This document shows positions 29,003-37,908 of a stretch of DNA of 64,000 nt, one piece after another (positions within the stretch are counted from its first letter, which is position 1; the number at the start of each line of letters is the position of its first letter). Origin of the DNA: Reyranella sp. (GTDB lineage: Bacteria > Pseudomonadota > Alphaproteobacteria > Reyranellales > Reyranellaceae). The position numbers were made by a program, and so were the translations under genes. The notes beneath the pieces are model-generated. The model was given only the letters and a program-made list of their open reading frames with translations, was not told the origin of the DNA and ran no database searches. The stretch covers positions 28,309 to 92,308 of the forward strand of contig JAKFVH010000009.1 in assembly GCA_021732285.1 (NCBI GenBank). Reading direction: 5' to 3'.

Positions 29003-29917
29003 CTACTGAGCTGCGACGCCGTGGGAGACGAAATGGCCGACGGTGGCGATCAGCTTGTCGAGCAGGAAGCCGACGATGCCGATGTAGACCAGGGCCACGA
29101 TGATGTCGCTGATGCGCGAGCTGTTCCAGGCATCCCAGATGAAGAAGCCGATGCCGACGCCGCCGATCAGCATCTCGGCCGCGACGATGGCGAGCCAGGA
29201 GAGGCCGACGCCGATGCGCAGGCCGGTGAAGATGTAGGGCACGGTCGCGGGCAGCGTGATCTTGTAGAACACTTCCCACCAGGAGAGCCGGATGACCGCG
29301 GCGACGTTGCGATAGTCCTGCGGGATGTTCCGGACGCCCACCGACGTGTTGATGATGATCGGCCAGATCGAGGTGATGAAGATCACGAACAGGGCCGAGG
29401 GATGCGAATCGCGGAAGCCTGCCAGCGACAGCGGCAGCCAGGCGAGCGGCGGCACGGTGCGCAGGACCTGGAAGATCGGATCGAGGCCGCGCATCGCCCA
29501 GGTGCTCTGGCCGATCAGCACGCCGAGCGCGATGCCGACCACGGCGGCGAAGCTGAAGCCAATGGCCACGCGGCCCAGGCTCTTGGAGATCTGCCAGAAC
29601 GCGCCCTTGTCGATGCCGCCATTGTCGTAGAACGGGTCGACGATGAAATCCCAGGCGTCGGCCACGACCTTCGACGGCGGCGGCAGGCGCGCGCCGGGCT
29701 CGGAACACAGGAGCTGCCAGACGAACAGCGTGATCGCGAGCACGATCAGCGGCGGCAGGATGACCTGGACCAGATGCCGCGCGGTCTCGCCCACGCGCTC
29801 CAGCATCGGCCGCATCGGCGGCCGGAAGGGCATGATCTCCGCCGACCGCACCGGCGCGTCGGGCACCGGCATGTCGGCCGTGACGGCGACCGCGGTCGCC
29901 TTGTTCGCGACTGCCAT
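29003..29917 (-). CDS. nrtB: Nitrate ABC transporter permease
   Basis: MAVANKATAVAVTADMPVPDAPVRSAEIMPFRPPMRPMLERVGETARHLVQVILPPLIVLAITLFVWQLL...; BPD-type permease; follows nrtA with TGATG overlap. Confidence 0.92.
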   Translation of the reverse strand: MAVANKATAVAVTADMPVPDAPVRSAEIMPFRPPMRPMLERVGETARHLVQVILPPLIVLAITLFVWQLLCSEPGARLPPPSKVVADAWDFIVDPFYDNGGIDKGAFWQISKSLGRVAIGFSFAAVVGIALGVLIGQSTWAMRGLDPIFQVLRTVPPLAWLPLSLAGFRDSHPSALFVIFITSIWPIIINTSVGVRNIPQDYRNVAAVIRLSWWEVFYKITLPATVPYIFTGLRIGVGLSWLAIVAAEMLIGGVGIGFFIWDAWNSSRISDIIVALVYIGIVGFLLDKLIATVGHFVSHGVAAQ

Positions 29918-31209
29918 CACGCCACCTTCTTGATCTGCAGGCTGGCCAGGTAGCCCTTGGGATCGGCCGGATCGAACACCTTGCCGTCGAAGAAGGTCTC
30001 CTTGCCGCGCGAGGTGCCGGCCGGCATGTCCTTGGCGGCGACGCCGATCGCCTTGGCGGCCTCGCGCCACAGATCCTCGCGGTTGACCTTGGCGATGATC
30101 GCCTTGGTGTCGAGATCGGCGGCCATCATGCCCCAGCGCTGGTTCTCGGTGAGGAACCACAGCTCGTGGCTCTGGAACGGATAGGAGGCGTGGTCGCGCC
30201 AGAACTTCATCGACAGGTCGCGGTTGTCGATCTTCCGGCCGTCGCCGTAGTTCACCTTGCCCTCGATGCGGTTGATGATGTCGGCCGGCGGGCAGTTGAA
30301 CCACTGCCGCTTGCCGACGATCTCCGACAGCTCCTTGGCGTTCTCGAGCTTGTCGCACCACTGCGCGGCCTCGAGCACGGCCTGCAGCACGGCGAGCGCC
30401 GCCTTCGGGTTCTTGTCCGCCCAGTCGGCGCGCACGGCGAGGCTCTTCTCGGGATGGTCCTTCCAGATGTCGCCGGTGGTGCAGGCCGAGTAGCCGATGC
30501 CCTGGTTGACGAGCTGCTCGTTCCACGGCTCGCCGACGCAGAAAGCCTCCATGCTGCCGACCTTCATGTTGGCCACCATCTGCGGCGGCGGCACGACGAT
30601 GGTCGAGACGTCCTTGTCGGGATCGATGCCGCCGGCGGCGAGCCAATAGCGGATCCACATGTCGTGGGTGCCGCCGCGGAAGGTCATGGCGCACTTAACC
30701 TCCTTGCCGCCGGCCTTCATCTTGGCGAAGGCCTCCTTGAGCGGCGAGGCATCGGTCTTGGCGCCGGCCGGCATCAGGTCCTTGGCGACCGAGATCGCCT
30801 GGCCGTTGGTGTTGAGCCGCGACAGCACGTACATCGGCACCGGCTTGTTCTCGGGCGTCGTGAGGCCGAGCGAGATCTGATAGGGCTTGGGCGTCAGGAT
30901 GTGCGCGCCGTCGATGCCGCCTGCACTCGAGCCCAGCACGATGTTGTCGCGCGTGGTGCCCCACGAGGCCTGCTTGGCGACGTTGGCATCGGTGATGCCG
31001 TACTTGTCGAAGATCTTCTTTTCCTTGGCGATGATCAGCGGCGAGGAATCGGTGAGCGCGATGAAGCCCAAGGTGACCTTGTTGGTCTCCGGTCCGGCGG
31101 CCTGGGCGAAGGCGCCCGACGGGAAGGAGGCGCGCATGGACGCCATCAACGCCGCGGTGGCGGTGGCGCCCTTGAGGATGCTGCGTCGTCCGAACTTGGT
31201 GGTGGTCAT
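29917..31209 (-). CDS. nrtA: Nitrate ABC transporter substrate-binding protein (NrtA/CmpA family), Tat-like signal
   Basis: MTTTKFGRRSILKGATATAALMAS...TNKVTLGFIALTDSSPLIIAKEKKIFDKYGITDANVAKQASWGTTRDNIVLG...MEAFCVGEPWNEQLV. Confidence 0.93.
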   Translation of the reverse strand: MTTTKFGRRSILKGATATAALMASMRASFPSGAFAQAAGPETNKVTLGFIALTDSSPLIIAKEKKIFDKYGITDANVAKQASWGTTRDNIVLGSSAGGIDGAHILTPKPYQISLGLTTPENKPVPMYVLSRLNTNGQAISVAKDLMPAGAKTDASPLKEAFAKMKAGGKEVKCAMTFRGGTHDMWIRYWLAAGGIDPDKDVSTIVVPPPQMVANMKVGSMEAFCVGEPWNEQLVNQGIGYSACTTGDIWKDHPEKSLAVRADWADKNPKAALAVLQAVLEAAQWCDKLENAKELSEIVGKRQWFNCPPADIINRIEGKVNYGDGRKIDNRDLSMKFWRDHASYPFQSHELWFLTENQRWGMMAADLDTKAIIAKVNREDLWREAAKAIGVAAKDMPAGTSRGKETFFDGKVFDPADPKGYLASLQIKKVA

Positions 31210-32345
31210 ACACGTCTCCTGAAAGAAAGAGCCTCGGTTTTGTCTTGTGTTGTCGAAAGAGGTTCGCCATGGCCGCCGGGCGGCAGGCGATCGGTCGCAG
31301 GGCAGTCGACGCCCATCTCGCGCGCGGCGGCGCGGTAGATGTCCGTGCGGTAGACGCGGTCGGCGACGGCCTTGATGTCGATGTCGGCGGGCGCCTGCTT
31401 CCAGCGCACCATCTGCGCCAGGAACCAGTCGGCGTGGCTGCGCCACGGGAAGTTGGCGGCATCGCGCTGGAAGACGTGGAAACCCGGCAGCTCGAGCGTG
31501 CGCGCCATGACGTCGGCCGGCATGTTGAGATAGCGCGGGCTCGACAGGATGCGCGCGGCCTCGGCGCGGTTGGCGGGCTCGTCGAGCCACAGGCAGGCCT
31601 CGATCAGGGCCTTGATCAGCGCCTTCAACGTGTTGGGATTGTTGGCCGCCCAGGATTCGGTGGTGCCCAGCACCTTCTCCGGCATGCCCTTCCAGATGTC
31701 GGGGCCGGTGAGCGCGATGCGGCCGATGCCGAGTGCTTCGGACTGCTGGTTCCACGGCTCGCCGACGCAGTAGCCGTCGATCACGCCGCCCGACAGATAG
31801 GCAACCGTGTGCGGCGGCGGCACGACGGCGAGGCGGACGTCGCGGTCGGGATCGAGTCCGGCCGACGACAGCCACAGCCGCAGCATGTAGTTCTGCACCG
31901 AGTAGGGGAACACCGACGCCAGCACGATGGGCTTGGCGCGAGCGGCTGCCCGCTTGGCGACGACGGCGGCGAGCGCGCGCGCATCAAGCGGCGCGCGGCC
32001 GTCGCCGACCAGCTCGGGTGCCGCCTCTTCCATCTCCTGCCACAGGCCCTTGGACAGGGTCAGCGCGTTGCCGTTCACCTGCAGGGTCATGGCGTTGATG
32101 AGCGGCACGCTGACGCTGTCGATGCCGAGCGTCAGCGCCAGCGGCAGAGGCGCCAGGATGTGGGAGGCGTCGAGCTTGCCCAACGCCAGCTTGTCGCGGA
32201 CGTTGGCCCACGAGACTTCGCGGCGGATCTCGACTTCCAGGCCCTGGCGCTCATAGGCGCCCAGCTCCTCGGCCAGCACGATCGGTGCGCAGTCGATGAT
32301 CGGGATGAACCCGACTTTGATCCTCGCTTGCTCCAGATCGGCCAT
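31206..32345 (-). CDS. nasS: Cytoplasmic NrtA-like nitrate/nitrite sensor NasS (no signal peptide)
   Basis: MADLEQARIKVGFIPIIDCAPIVLAEELGAYERQGLEVEIRREVSWANVRDKLALGKLDASHILAPLPLALTLG; adjacent to ANTAR regulator gene. Confidence 0.87.
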   Translation of the reverse strand: MADLEQARIKVGFIPIIDCAPIVLAEELGAYERQGLEVEIRREVSWANVRDKLALGKLDASHILAPLPLALTLGIDSVSVPLINAMTLQVNGNALTLSKGLWQEMEEAAPELVGDGRAPLDARALAAVVAKRAAARAKPIVLASVFPYSVQNYMLRLWLSSAGLDPDRDVRLAVVPPPHTVAYLSGGVIDGYCVGEPWNQQSEALGIGRIALTGPDIWKGMPEKVLGTTESWAANNPNTLKALIKALIEACLWLDEPANRAEAARILSSPRYLNMPADVMARTLELPGFHVFQRDAANFPWRSHADWFLAQMVRWKQAPADIDIKAVADRVYRTDIYRAAAREMGVDCPATDRLPPGGHGEPLSTTQDKTEALSFRRRV

Positions 32346-32362
32346 TCCGTACGCACTCCACA

Positions 32363-32413
32363 AACGAAAACAGCGTCCCGCTCGGCCGGCAGGCTGCCGA
32401 CCGCTCAGGACGC
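32363..32413 (-). terminator. Intrinsic terminator in the nas leader
   Basis: RNA-sense GCGTCC-TGAG-CGGTCGGCAG-C-CTGCCGGCCG-AGCG-GGACGC then TGTTTTCGTTT, upstream of nasS. Confidence 0.8.
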
Positions 32414-32425
32414 CGTTGTCCAATC

Positions 32426-32478
32426 GACGGACCGCCTTTGGACCGTCTTTAACTCATAAGGAGCCCGCCATTGGGCTC
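32426..32478 (-). promoter_or_regulatory. ANTAR-type two-hairpin antitermination RNA element (P1 32461..32478; P2 32426..32447)
   Basis: P1 GAGCCC-AATGGC-GGGCTC; P2 GACGGTCC-AAAGGC-GGTCCGTC (one T/T mismatch). Both loops are 6 nt with A at 1 and G at 4; 13-nt linker. Confidence 0.82.
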
Positions 32479-32492
32479 ACGCCGATAGAGGG

Positions 32493-32508
32493 AGCAGCAA
32501 GCATGCCA
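32493..32508 (-). promoter_or_regulatory. Sigma54 (-24/-12) promoter candidate for the nas operon
   Basis: TGGCATGCTTGCTGCT: GG-N10-GC spacing, near-match to TGGCACG-N4-TTGCW; predicted start ~32482, just before P1. Confidence 0.65.
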
Positions 32509-32636
32509 AGCACGCTGCAACGCACTAAGTGATTGAAATATAGAGATTCATAAGGATCGCTCTGTAAAATTGGCTGCCCGCAGGCGATCAGAATTCTGAT
32601 GCTCGCATGTGCAGCATGATCGATCCACAGGCACGC

Positions 32637-33224
32637 CTAAGATTTAAGCACTTTTGCGTAAGTCACCATTTCCCGGGCGACTTCGCCGATCCGCTTATTC
32701 TGATCCATGGCGAGCTTGCGCAGGAGCTTGTAGGCGGCGTCCTCGCTGAGGCCCTTCTGCTCCATCAGAAGACCCTTGGCGCGCTCTACCGTCTTGCGCT
32801 CGACCAGGGACAAGCGGGCGCGGTCGAGCTCCTCGCGCATGGAGTGGTAGCGATTGAAGTGGGCGACGGCGACGTCGACGACCGGACGTACACGGTCCTG
32901 CGCCAGCCCTTTCACCACATAGGCCGAAACGCCTGCATCCATTGCGGCCGCAATGGTCGCGGGATCGGAATGGTCGACGAACAGCGCGATCGGCCGCGGC
33001 ATGAGATCGGTCGTGCGCCGCATGTCCTCGATAGTGTCGCGGCTGGGGCTGTCGATGCTGACGACCACGACGTCGGGCTCGAGCTCGCGCACGCGGGCAA
33101 TGAGATCCTGCGTACCTTCGAGACGCGCCAGCAGGCGATAGCCCGCGGCCGCCAGGCCCGTCTCCACGATTTCGGCGCGGGCGGGATTGTCGTCGATCAG
33201 CAGGACGGAGAGTGGCTTGGTCAC
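32637..33224 (-). CDS. nasT: NasT-type response regulator with C-terminal ANTAR RNA-binding domain
   Basis: MTKPLSVLLIDDNPARAEIVETGLAAAGYRLLARLEG...; ANTAR ERKTVERAKGLLMEQKGLSEDAAYKLLRKLAMDQNKRIGEVAREMV. Confidence 0.92.
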   Translation of the reverse strand: MTKPLSVLLIDDNPARAEIVETGLAAAGYRLLARLEGTQDLIARVRELEPDVVVVSIDSPSRDTIEDMRRTTDLMPRPIALFVDHSDPATIAAAMDAGVSAYVVKGLAQDRVRPVVDVAVAHFNRYHSMREELDRARLSLVERKTVERAKGLLMEQKGLSEDAAYKLLRKLAMDQNKRIGEVAREMVTYAKVLKS

Positions 33225-33269
33225 GGTTGGCTCGCTGCAGCGCTGGGGCGCAACAACCGTGCCAGCCGG

Positions 33270-35159
33270 TCAAGGCGTTGTTTCTACTGACTTTCCATCT
33301 TCCCAACGGCCCGATTGGACCTTGCCGTCGGCACTTGTGACCTGCCCATAGCCGTTGCGCTTGCCGCCGCGGAAGCCACCTTCGTAGCGCTGGTCGCCCA
33401 CGGTCTCGACGCCCGGGCCCTCCAGCAGGTCGGCGCGGAACTCACCCGACTGGACGGTCGCGGGCTCGCCGAGCGTGCGGCGCACGCCGAGGCCTTCCAG
33501 TCGGCCTGCGACGAAATTGCCCTCGGCGCGATCGACGCCGGGCTTCTCGCGCGACCCCAGTCCGCTTGCCTGGCCGTCGCGCCACTGGCCGGCATAGCGC
33601 GTGTCGTCGGCGAAGCGCACGGTGCCGAGGCCGTTCAGGCGATCGTCCTGGAAGTCGCCGGCCTGACGCTCGCCGTTGCTGAGCTCGACGACGCCCAGAC
33701 CCTGGCGCTTGCCGTCGCTCACTTGGCCGACATAGCTCACGCCGTCATTGCTGAGCCGCTCGGCGTTCGGCAGATCCGGCCGCGCGGCGCGCGCAGCGAC
33801 GATGCGTGCCTCCCCAGCCATGGCGCGCGCGGCCCGGGCAGCTTCGTCGGCGCGTTCCAGCACCGCCTTCGCCGGCACGGCCGCGCGGGCGGCCTGGTCG
33901 ATCAAGGCTTGCTTGGACGTATCCGGCGCCGGTGCGGGTGCGGGAGCAGGCCGCGTCACCGGCGGCGTCGGCGTGGGCGTGGGTTGCGATGGCTGTGGCG
34001 TGGGCGCAGGCACCGGCGGCGTGACCGGCTGTGCGACCTCGACCGGACGCGGCGTGCTGGAGAACAGCGCCTGCAGCTCGGGCCTGAACCGCCGCTCCAA
34101 GACCGTTCCGGCGATGACGATCAGCAGGATGACGACCCATGGCCTCATGCGTCGCCGCCATGACCGGCGCGGCGGTTCCGACGGTGCGACCTCCGGCGGC
34201 TCCGCCTCGCGCCTCGCGCCGCCGAGACGCGGCGTGGCACCGGCGCTGCCCAGCCGTTGCGTCGGCGCGTCGGCGACACGGGCAATCGAACGGCCGAACA
34301 AGGTGGCCCATTCCTCGACGGTCTGCGGCCGGTCGGTCGGCACGAAGGCCAGCGCCCGATCGATCGCGCCGAGAAACGCCGACTCGAAGCGGCCGGCCTG
34401 CGTGATCGAGAGCGGACGATAGGGGTCCGTGCCGACGCGCGCGGCGGCGTCGGGCGGCGGTTGTCCGGCGATGGCGTGATGGAGCACGGCGGCGGCGGAG
34501 TAGATGTCGCTCCACGGGCCCTGATTGCCGTCGAGCGCGTATTGCTCGATCGGCGCATATTGCGGCGTGAGCACGCCGGTCAGCGTGCGCGATCGTTCGC
34601 CCATCGCCTGGCGCGCCGCGCCGAAGTCGATCAGCACGGGAATGCCGTCGCGACGGATGATGATGTTGGACGGTTTGATGTCGCGATGCAGGAAGCCCTG
34701 GGCGTGCACGGCGCTCAGCCCGCCGATCAACCCGTCGGCCAGGCGCTGCACGTCGTCGGTCGCCAGGCGCCCCTCGGGCTGGCGCAGCAGCTCGCCCACG
34801 CTCTTGCCGTCCTCGAACTCCATGACGGTGTAGGCCGTGCCGTTGGCCTCGAAGTAGCGCAGCACCGGCACGATGTGCAGATGGCGGAAGCGGGCGAGTG
34901 CCCGCGCCTCGTCGAGGAAGCGCTCGCGGCCCCAGGCGAAATCCTCGGCGAAGCGCGCGCCGCGCGGCACCACGTTGCCGTCGCCGCCGCGCACGGCGAA
35001 CTCGACCGGCAGGTACTCCTTGATGGCGACGAACTTGGCGAGCTGGGTGTCGAAGGCGCGATAGGTGATGCCGAAGCCGCCATGGCCGATCACGGCATCG
35101 AGCCGATAGTCGCCGAGCCGTGTGCCGGGGGTCAGGGCCTGGACGTTATCGGAGGACAT
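33270..35159 (-). CDS. Eukaryotic-like Ser/Thr protein kinase with TM segment and C-terminal MORN repeats
   Basis: GDYRLDAVIGHGGFGITYRAFD...GFLHRDIKPSNIIIRRDGIPVLIDFGAARQ; TM WVVILLIVIAG; MORN YVGQVSDGKRQGLGVVELSNGERQAGDFQDDRLNGLGTVRFADDTRYAGQWRDGQ. Confidence 0.93.
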   Translation of the reverse strand: MSSDNVQALTPGTRLGDYRLDAVIGHGGFGITYRAFDTQLAKFVAIKEYLPVEFAVRGGDGNVVPRGARFAEDFAWGRERFLDEARALARFRHLHIVPVLRYFEANGTAYTVMEFEDGKSVGELLRQPEGRLATDDVQRLADGLIGGLSAVHAQGFLHRDIKPSNIIIRRDGIPVLIDFGAARQAMGERSRTLTGVLTPQYAPIEQYALDGNQGPWSDIYSAAAVLHHAIAGQPPPDAAARVGTDPYRPLSITQAGRFESAFLGAIDRALAFVPTDRPQTVEEWATLFGRSIARVADAPTQRLGSAGATPRLGGARREAEPPEVAPSEPPRRSWRRRMRPWVVILLIVIAGTVLERRFRPELQALFSSTPRPVEVAQPVTPPVPAPTPQPSQPTPTPTPPVTRPAPAPAPAPDTSKQALIDQAARAAVPAKAVLERADEAARAARAMAGEARIVAARAARPDLPNAERLSNDGVSYVGQVSDGKRQGLGVVELSNGERQAGDFQDDRLNGLGTVRFADDTRYAGQWRDGQASGLGSREKPGVDRAEGNFVAGRLEGLGVRRTLGEPATVQSGEFRADLLEGPGVETVGDQRYEGGFRGGKRNGYGQVTSADGKVQSGRWEDGKSVETTP

Positions 35160-35231
35160 CGATCGGGATATGGCACGCGCACCTCGCTCCTAGATGCGCG
35201 TTCCCGGGCGGGCGCACAAGCGCCCAACGAC

Positions 35232-35411
35232 TTATCGAGCGACGGCGGTGGTGACCGTCGTGCTGGAGATGCGGTTCAGACCGCCCTCACTGAATTGCGG
35301 CAGCAATTGCATGACCATGATGAACACGCACAGGCCGATGGCCGTGAGCATGGTTGCAGGTCGTGTGCGCAGAACAGGTGTCGGGCTCTTCGCCCGGCGG
35401 TCGTCCGACAT
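35232..35411 (-). CDS. Small predicted membrane protein, 59 aa
   Basis: MSDDRRAKSPTPVLRTRPATMLTAIGLCVFIMVMQLLPQFSEGGLNRISSTTVTTAVAR; one TM helix; just under the ORF-track cutoff. Confidence 0.5.
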   Translation of the reverse strand: MSDDRRAKSPTPVLRTRPATMLTAIGLCVFIMVMQLLPQFSEGGLNRISSTTVTTAVAR

Positions 35412-35674
35412 GACGGACCCCTCTGAAAAATTGCTTCGTCAAAACCACGGCCAGCAGCCCCGAATATTGGGCCAAGCCGTGAAGACCATAAAACACAGGC
35501 TGATCCCATTCAAGAAAAATGTATCAATCACAACAAGTTAGAACGTGAAATGACAATTTCACTGGAACATACAATAGATCGCGGTCCAAGCCCTCGATGG
35601 CCACCTCTTATTGTCGCGGGCCCGGCTTCCAATATCTGTCGCGCCATTGCCGTGGAGGCAGAGTAGGATCGCTC

Positions 35675-36433
35675 ATGATGAATGCGTCGCCTCGTCTCGA
35701 CAACGCACGGACCCTGGTGCTGACCGGTGCAAGCCGCGGCATCGGCCATGCCACGGTGAAGAAATTCAGCGCCGGCGGCTGGCGGGTGATCACCGTATCA
35801 CGCCAGCCCTTCAGTGCGCTCTGCCCGTGGCCGGGCGGCGACAAGAACCATGTGCAGATCGACCTTGCCGATCCGAACGATGTCGGCCGCGGTATCGAAG
35901 AGATCCGCGACCGCCTGGGTGGCGGACGGCTCGATGCGCTGGTGAACAACGCCGCAATCTCGCCCAAGGACGAGACGGGCGGCCGCTTCGGCGCCATCGA
36001 CACGCCCTTCGACCTGTGGCGGCAGGTATTCAACGTCAATTTCTTCGCCCCGGTGGCGCTGGCGCGTGGCCTCATGCGCGAGCTGTCGGAAGCCCGCGGC
36101 TGCGTGGTCAACGTCACGTCGATCGCCGGCAGCCGCGTGCACCCCTTCGCCGGTTCCGCCTATGCGACGTCGAAGGCGGCGCTGGCCGCGCTGACGCGCG
36201 AGATGGCGCACGACTTTGGGCCGCGCGGCATTCGCGTCAACGCCATCGCGCCCGGCGAGATCGACACCTCGATCCTGTCGCCCGGCACCGAGAAGATCGT
36301 CGAGGAGCAGATCCCGATGCGCCGGCTGGGTACGCCCGATGAAGTGGCGGATGTCATCCACTTCCTGTGCGAGAAAGGCGCGAGCTATGTCAGCGGCGCC
36401 GAGATCCAGATCAACGGCGGCCAGCACGTGTAG
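35675..36433 (+). CDS. SDR family NAD(P)-dependent oxidoreductase
   Basis: ARTLVLTGASRGIGHATVKKFSAGGWRV; SAYATSKAALAALTREMAHDFGPRGIRVNAIAPGEIDT. Confidence 0.94.
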   Translation: MMNASPRLDNARTLVLTGASRGIGHATVKKFSAGGWRVITVSRQPFSALCPWPGGDKNHVQIDLADPNDVGRGIEEIRDRLGGGRLDALVNNAAISPKDETGGRFGAIDTPFDLWRQVFNVNFFAPVALARGLMRELSEARGCVVNVTSIAGSRVHPFAGSAYATSKAALAALTREMAHDFGPRGIRVNAIAPGEIDTSILSPGTEKIVEEQIPMRRLGTPDEVADVIHFLCEKGASYVSGAEIQINGGQHV

Positions 36434-36442
36434 GAGTAGCCG

Positions 36443-37243
36443 ATGGACACGATTACCAGCATCAAGGGCGAGACCGGACGCGACGCGCGTCGTCGAATCC
36501 GCGCAGGCGGCTTCCGGCAGCCGACCTCGGGCATGGCGCCAGGCTACGTGCAGGGCAACCTCGCGATCCTGCCCAAGGAGCTTGCCGCCGACTTCACGCG
36601 CTTCTGCGTGCTCAATCCCAAGCCCTGCCCGCTGCTCGGCCAGTCCGAGCCGGGCGATTGGCGCCTGCCGATGCTGGGCGAGGATCTCGACATCCGCACC
36701 GACATCCCGCGCTACCGCGTGTGGAAGAAGGGCGAGCTGATCGAGGAGGTCGATGACCTGAAGAAGGTGTGGCGCGACGATCTGGTGTCGTTCGTTCTGG
36801 GCTGCTCCTTCTCCTTCGAGGAGGCGCTGATCGACAATGGCCTGGAGATTCGCCACCAGAGCTGCGACGTGAACGTGCCGATGTACCGGACCAACATCCA
36901 GTGCACGCCGGCCGGTCCGTTCCACGGGCCGATGGTGGTGTCGATGCGCCCGTTCAAGCCGGCCGACGCGATCCGCGCCGTGCAGGTGACGACGCGCTTT
37001 CCCTCGGTGCACGGCGCGCCCGTGCATCTCGGCAAGCCCGAGCTTATAGGCATCAAGGACATCGCCAAGCCGGACTATGGCGACGCCGTGCCGGTGCGCG
37101 ACGATGAGCTGCCGGTGTTCTGGGCCTGCGGCGTCACCCCGCAATCGGTGGTGGTCACGGTGAAGCCCGAGTTCTGCATCACCCACGCGCCGGGCTACAT
37201 GCTGGTGACCGACCTTCTGAATTCGCAGCTCGCCGTCCTCTGA
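36443..37243 (+). CDS. DUF1445 putative hydro-lyase / D-glutamate cyclase-like protein
   Basis: [71 protein letters not shown]. Confidence 0.92.
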   Translation: MDTITSIKGETGRDARRRIRAGGFRQPTSGMAPGYVQGNLAILPKELAADFTRFCVLNPKPCPLLGQSEPGDWRLPMLGEDLDIRTDIPRYRVWKKGELIEEVDDLKKVWRDDLVSFVLGCSFSFEEALIDNGLEIRHQSCDVNVPMYRTNIQCTPAGPFHGPMVVSMRPFKPADAIRAVQVTTRFPSVHGAPVHLGKPELIGIKDIAKPDYGDAVPVRDDELPVFWACGVTPQSVVVTVKPEFCITHAPGYMLVTDLLNSQLAVL

Positions 37244-37908
37244 TGGCGCGCGTCGAGCTCGACGGCCGCCCCTATGACATCGATGACTTGGTAATCGCCG
37301 GCTGGACCGGCCGCGATGTCGCGGCGCTGGAACATCATATCGAGGAGCTGAAGGCGATCGGCGTGCAGCCGCCCTCCAAGGTGCCGCTGTACTACCGCGT
37401 CGCGGCGAGTCTGTTGACGCAAGCCGAGGCCATCCAAGTGGTGGGCGACGACACGTCGGGCGAGGCCGAGCCGGTTCTGGTCGGCACGGCCGATCGGCTA
37501 TGGGTCACGGTCGGCGCCGACCATACCGACCGCAAGCTGGAAACCTACGGCGTCGCCCAGTCCAAGCAGGTCTGCGCCAAGGTGATCGGCCGCTCGGCCT
37601 GGCGCTTCGAGGAGGTCGAGCCGCACTGGGATCAGCTGATCCTGCGCAGCTTCATCGAGCAAGGCGGCAAGAAGGTCCCGTATCAAGAAGGCCTTTTGGC
37701 CAAGATCCGCGCGCCGCGGGACCTCGTCGCCGGCTGGCACAACGGCGACAAGCGCCTGCCGGCCGGCGTCGCCATGTTCTGCGGCACACTGCCGGCGATC
37801 GGCGGCATCCGGTCCTCGTCGCGCTTCGACATGGAGATCGAGGATCCGGTGCTGGGCCGCAAACTCGCGCACTCTTACATCGTGCAAACGTTACCCATCG
37901 TCTCCTGA
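37243..37908 (+). CDS. DUF2848 family protein
   Basis: GWTGRDVAALEHHIEELKAIGVQPPSKVPLYYRVAASLLTQAEAIQVVGDDTSGEAEPVL; translationally coupled (TGATG) to DUF1445 gene. Confidence 0.85.
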   Translation: MARVELDGRPYDIDDLVIAGWTGRDVAALEHHIEELKAIGVQPPSKVPLYYRVAASLLTQAEAIQVVGDDTSGEAEPVLVGTADRLWVTVGADHTDRKLETYGVAQSKQVCAKVIGRSAWRFEEVEPHWDQLILRSFIEQGGKKVPYQEGLLAKIRAPRDLVAGWHNGDKRLPAGVAMFCGTLPAIGGIRSSSRFDMEIEDPVLGRKLAHSYIVQTLPIVS

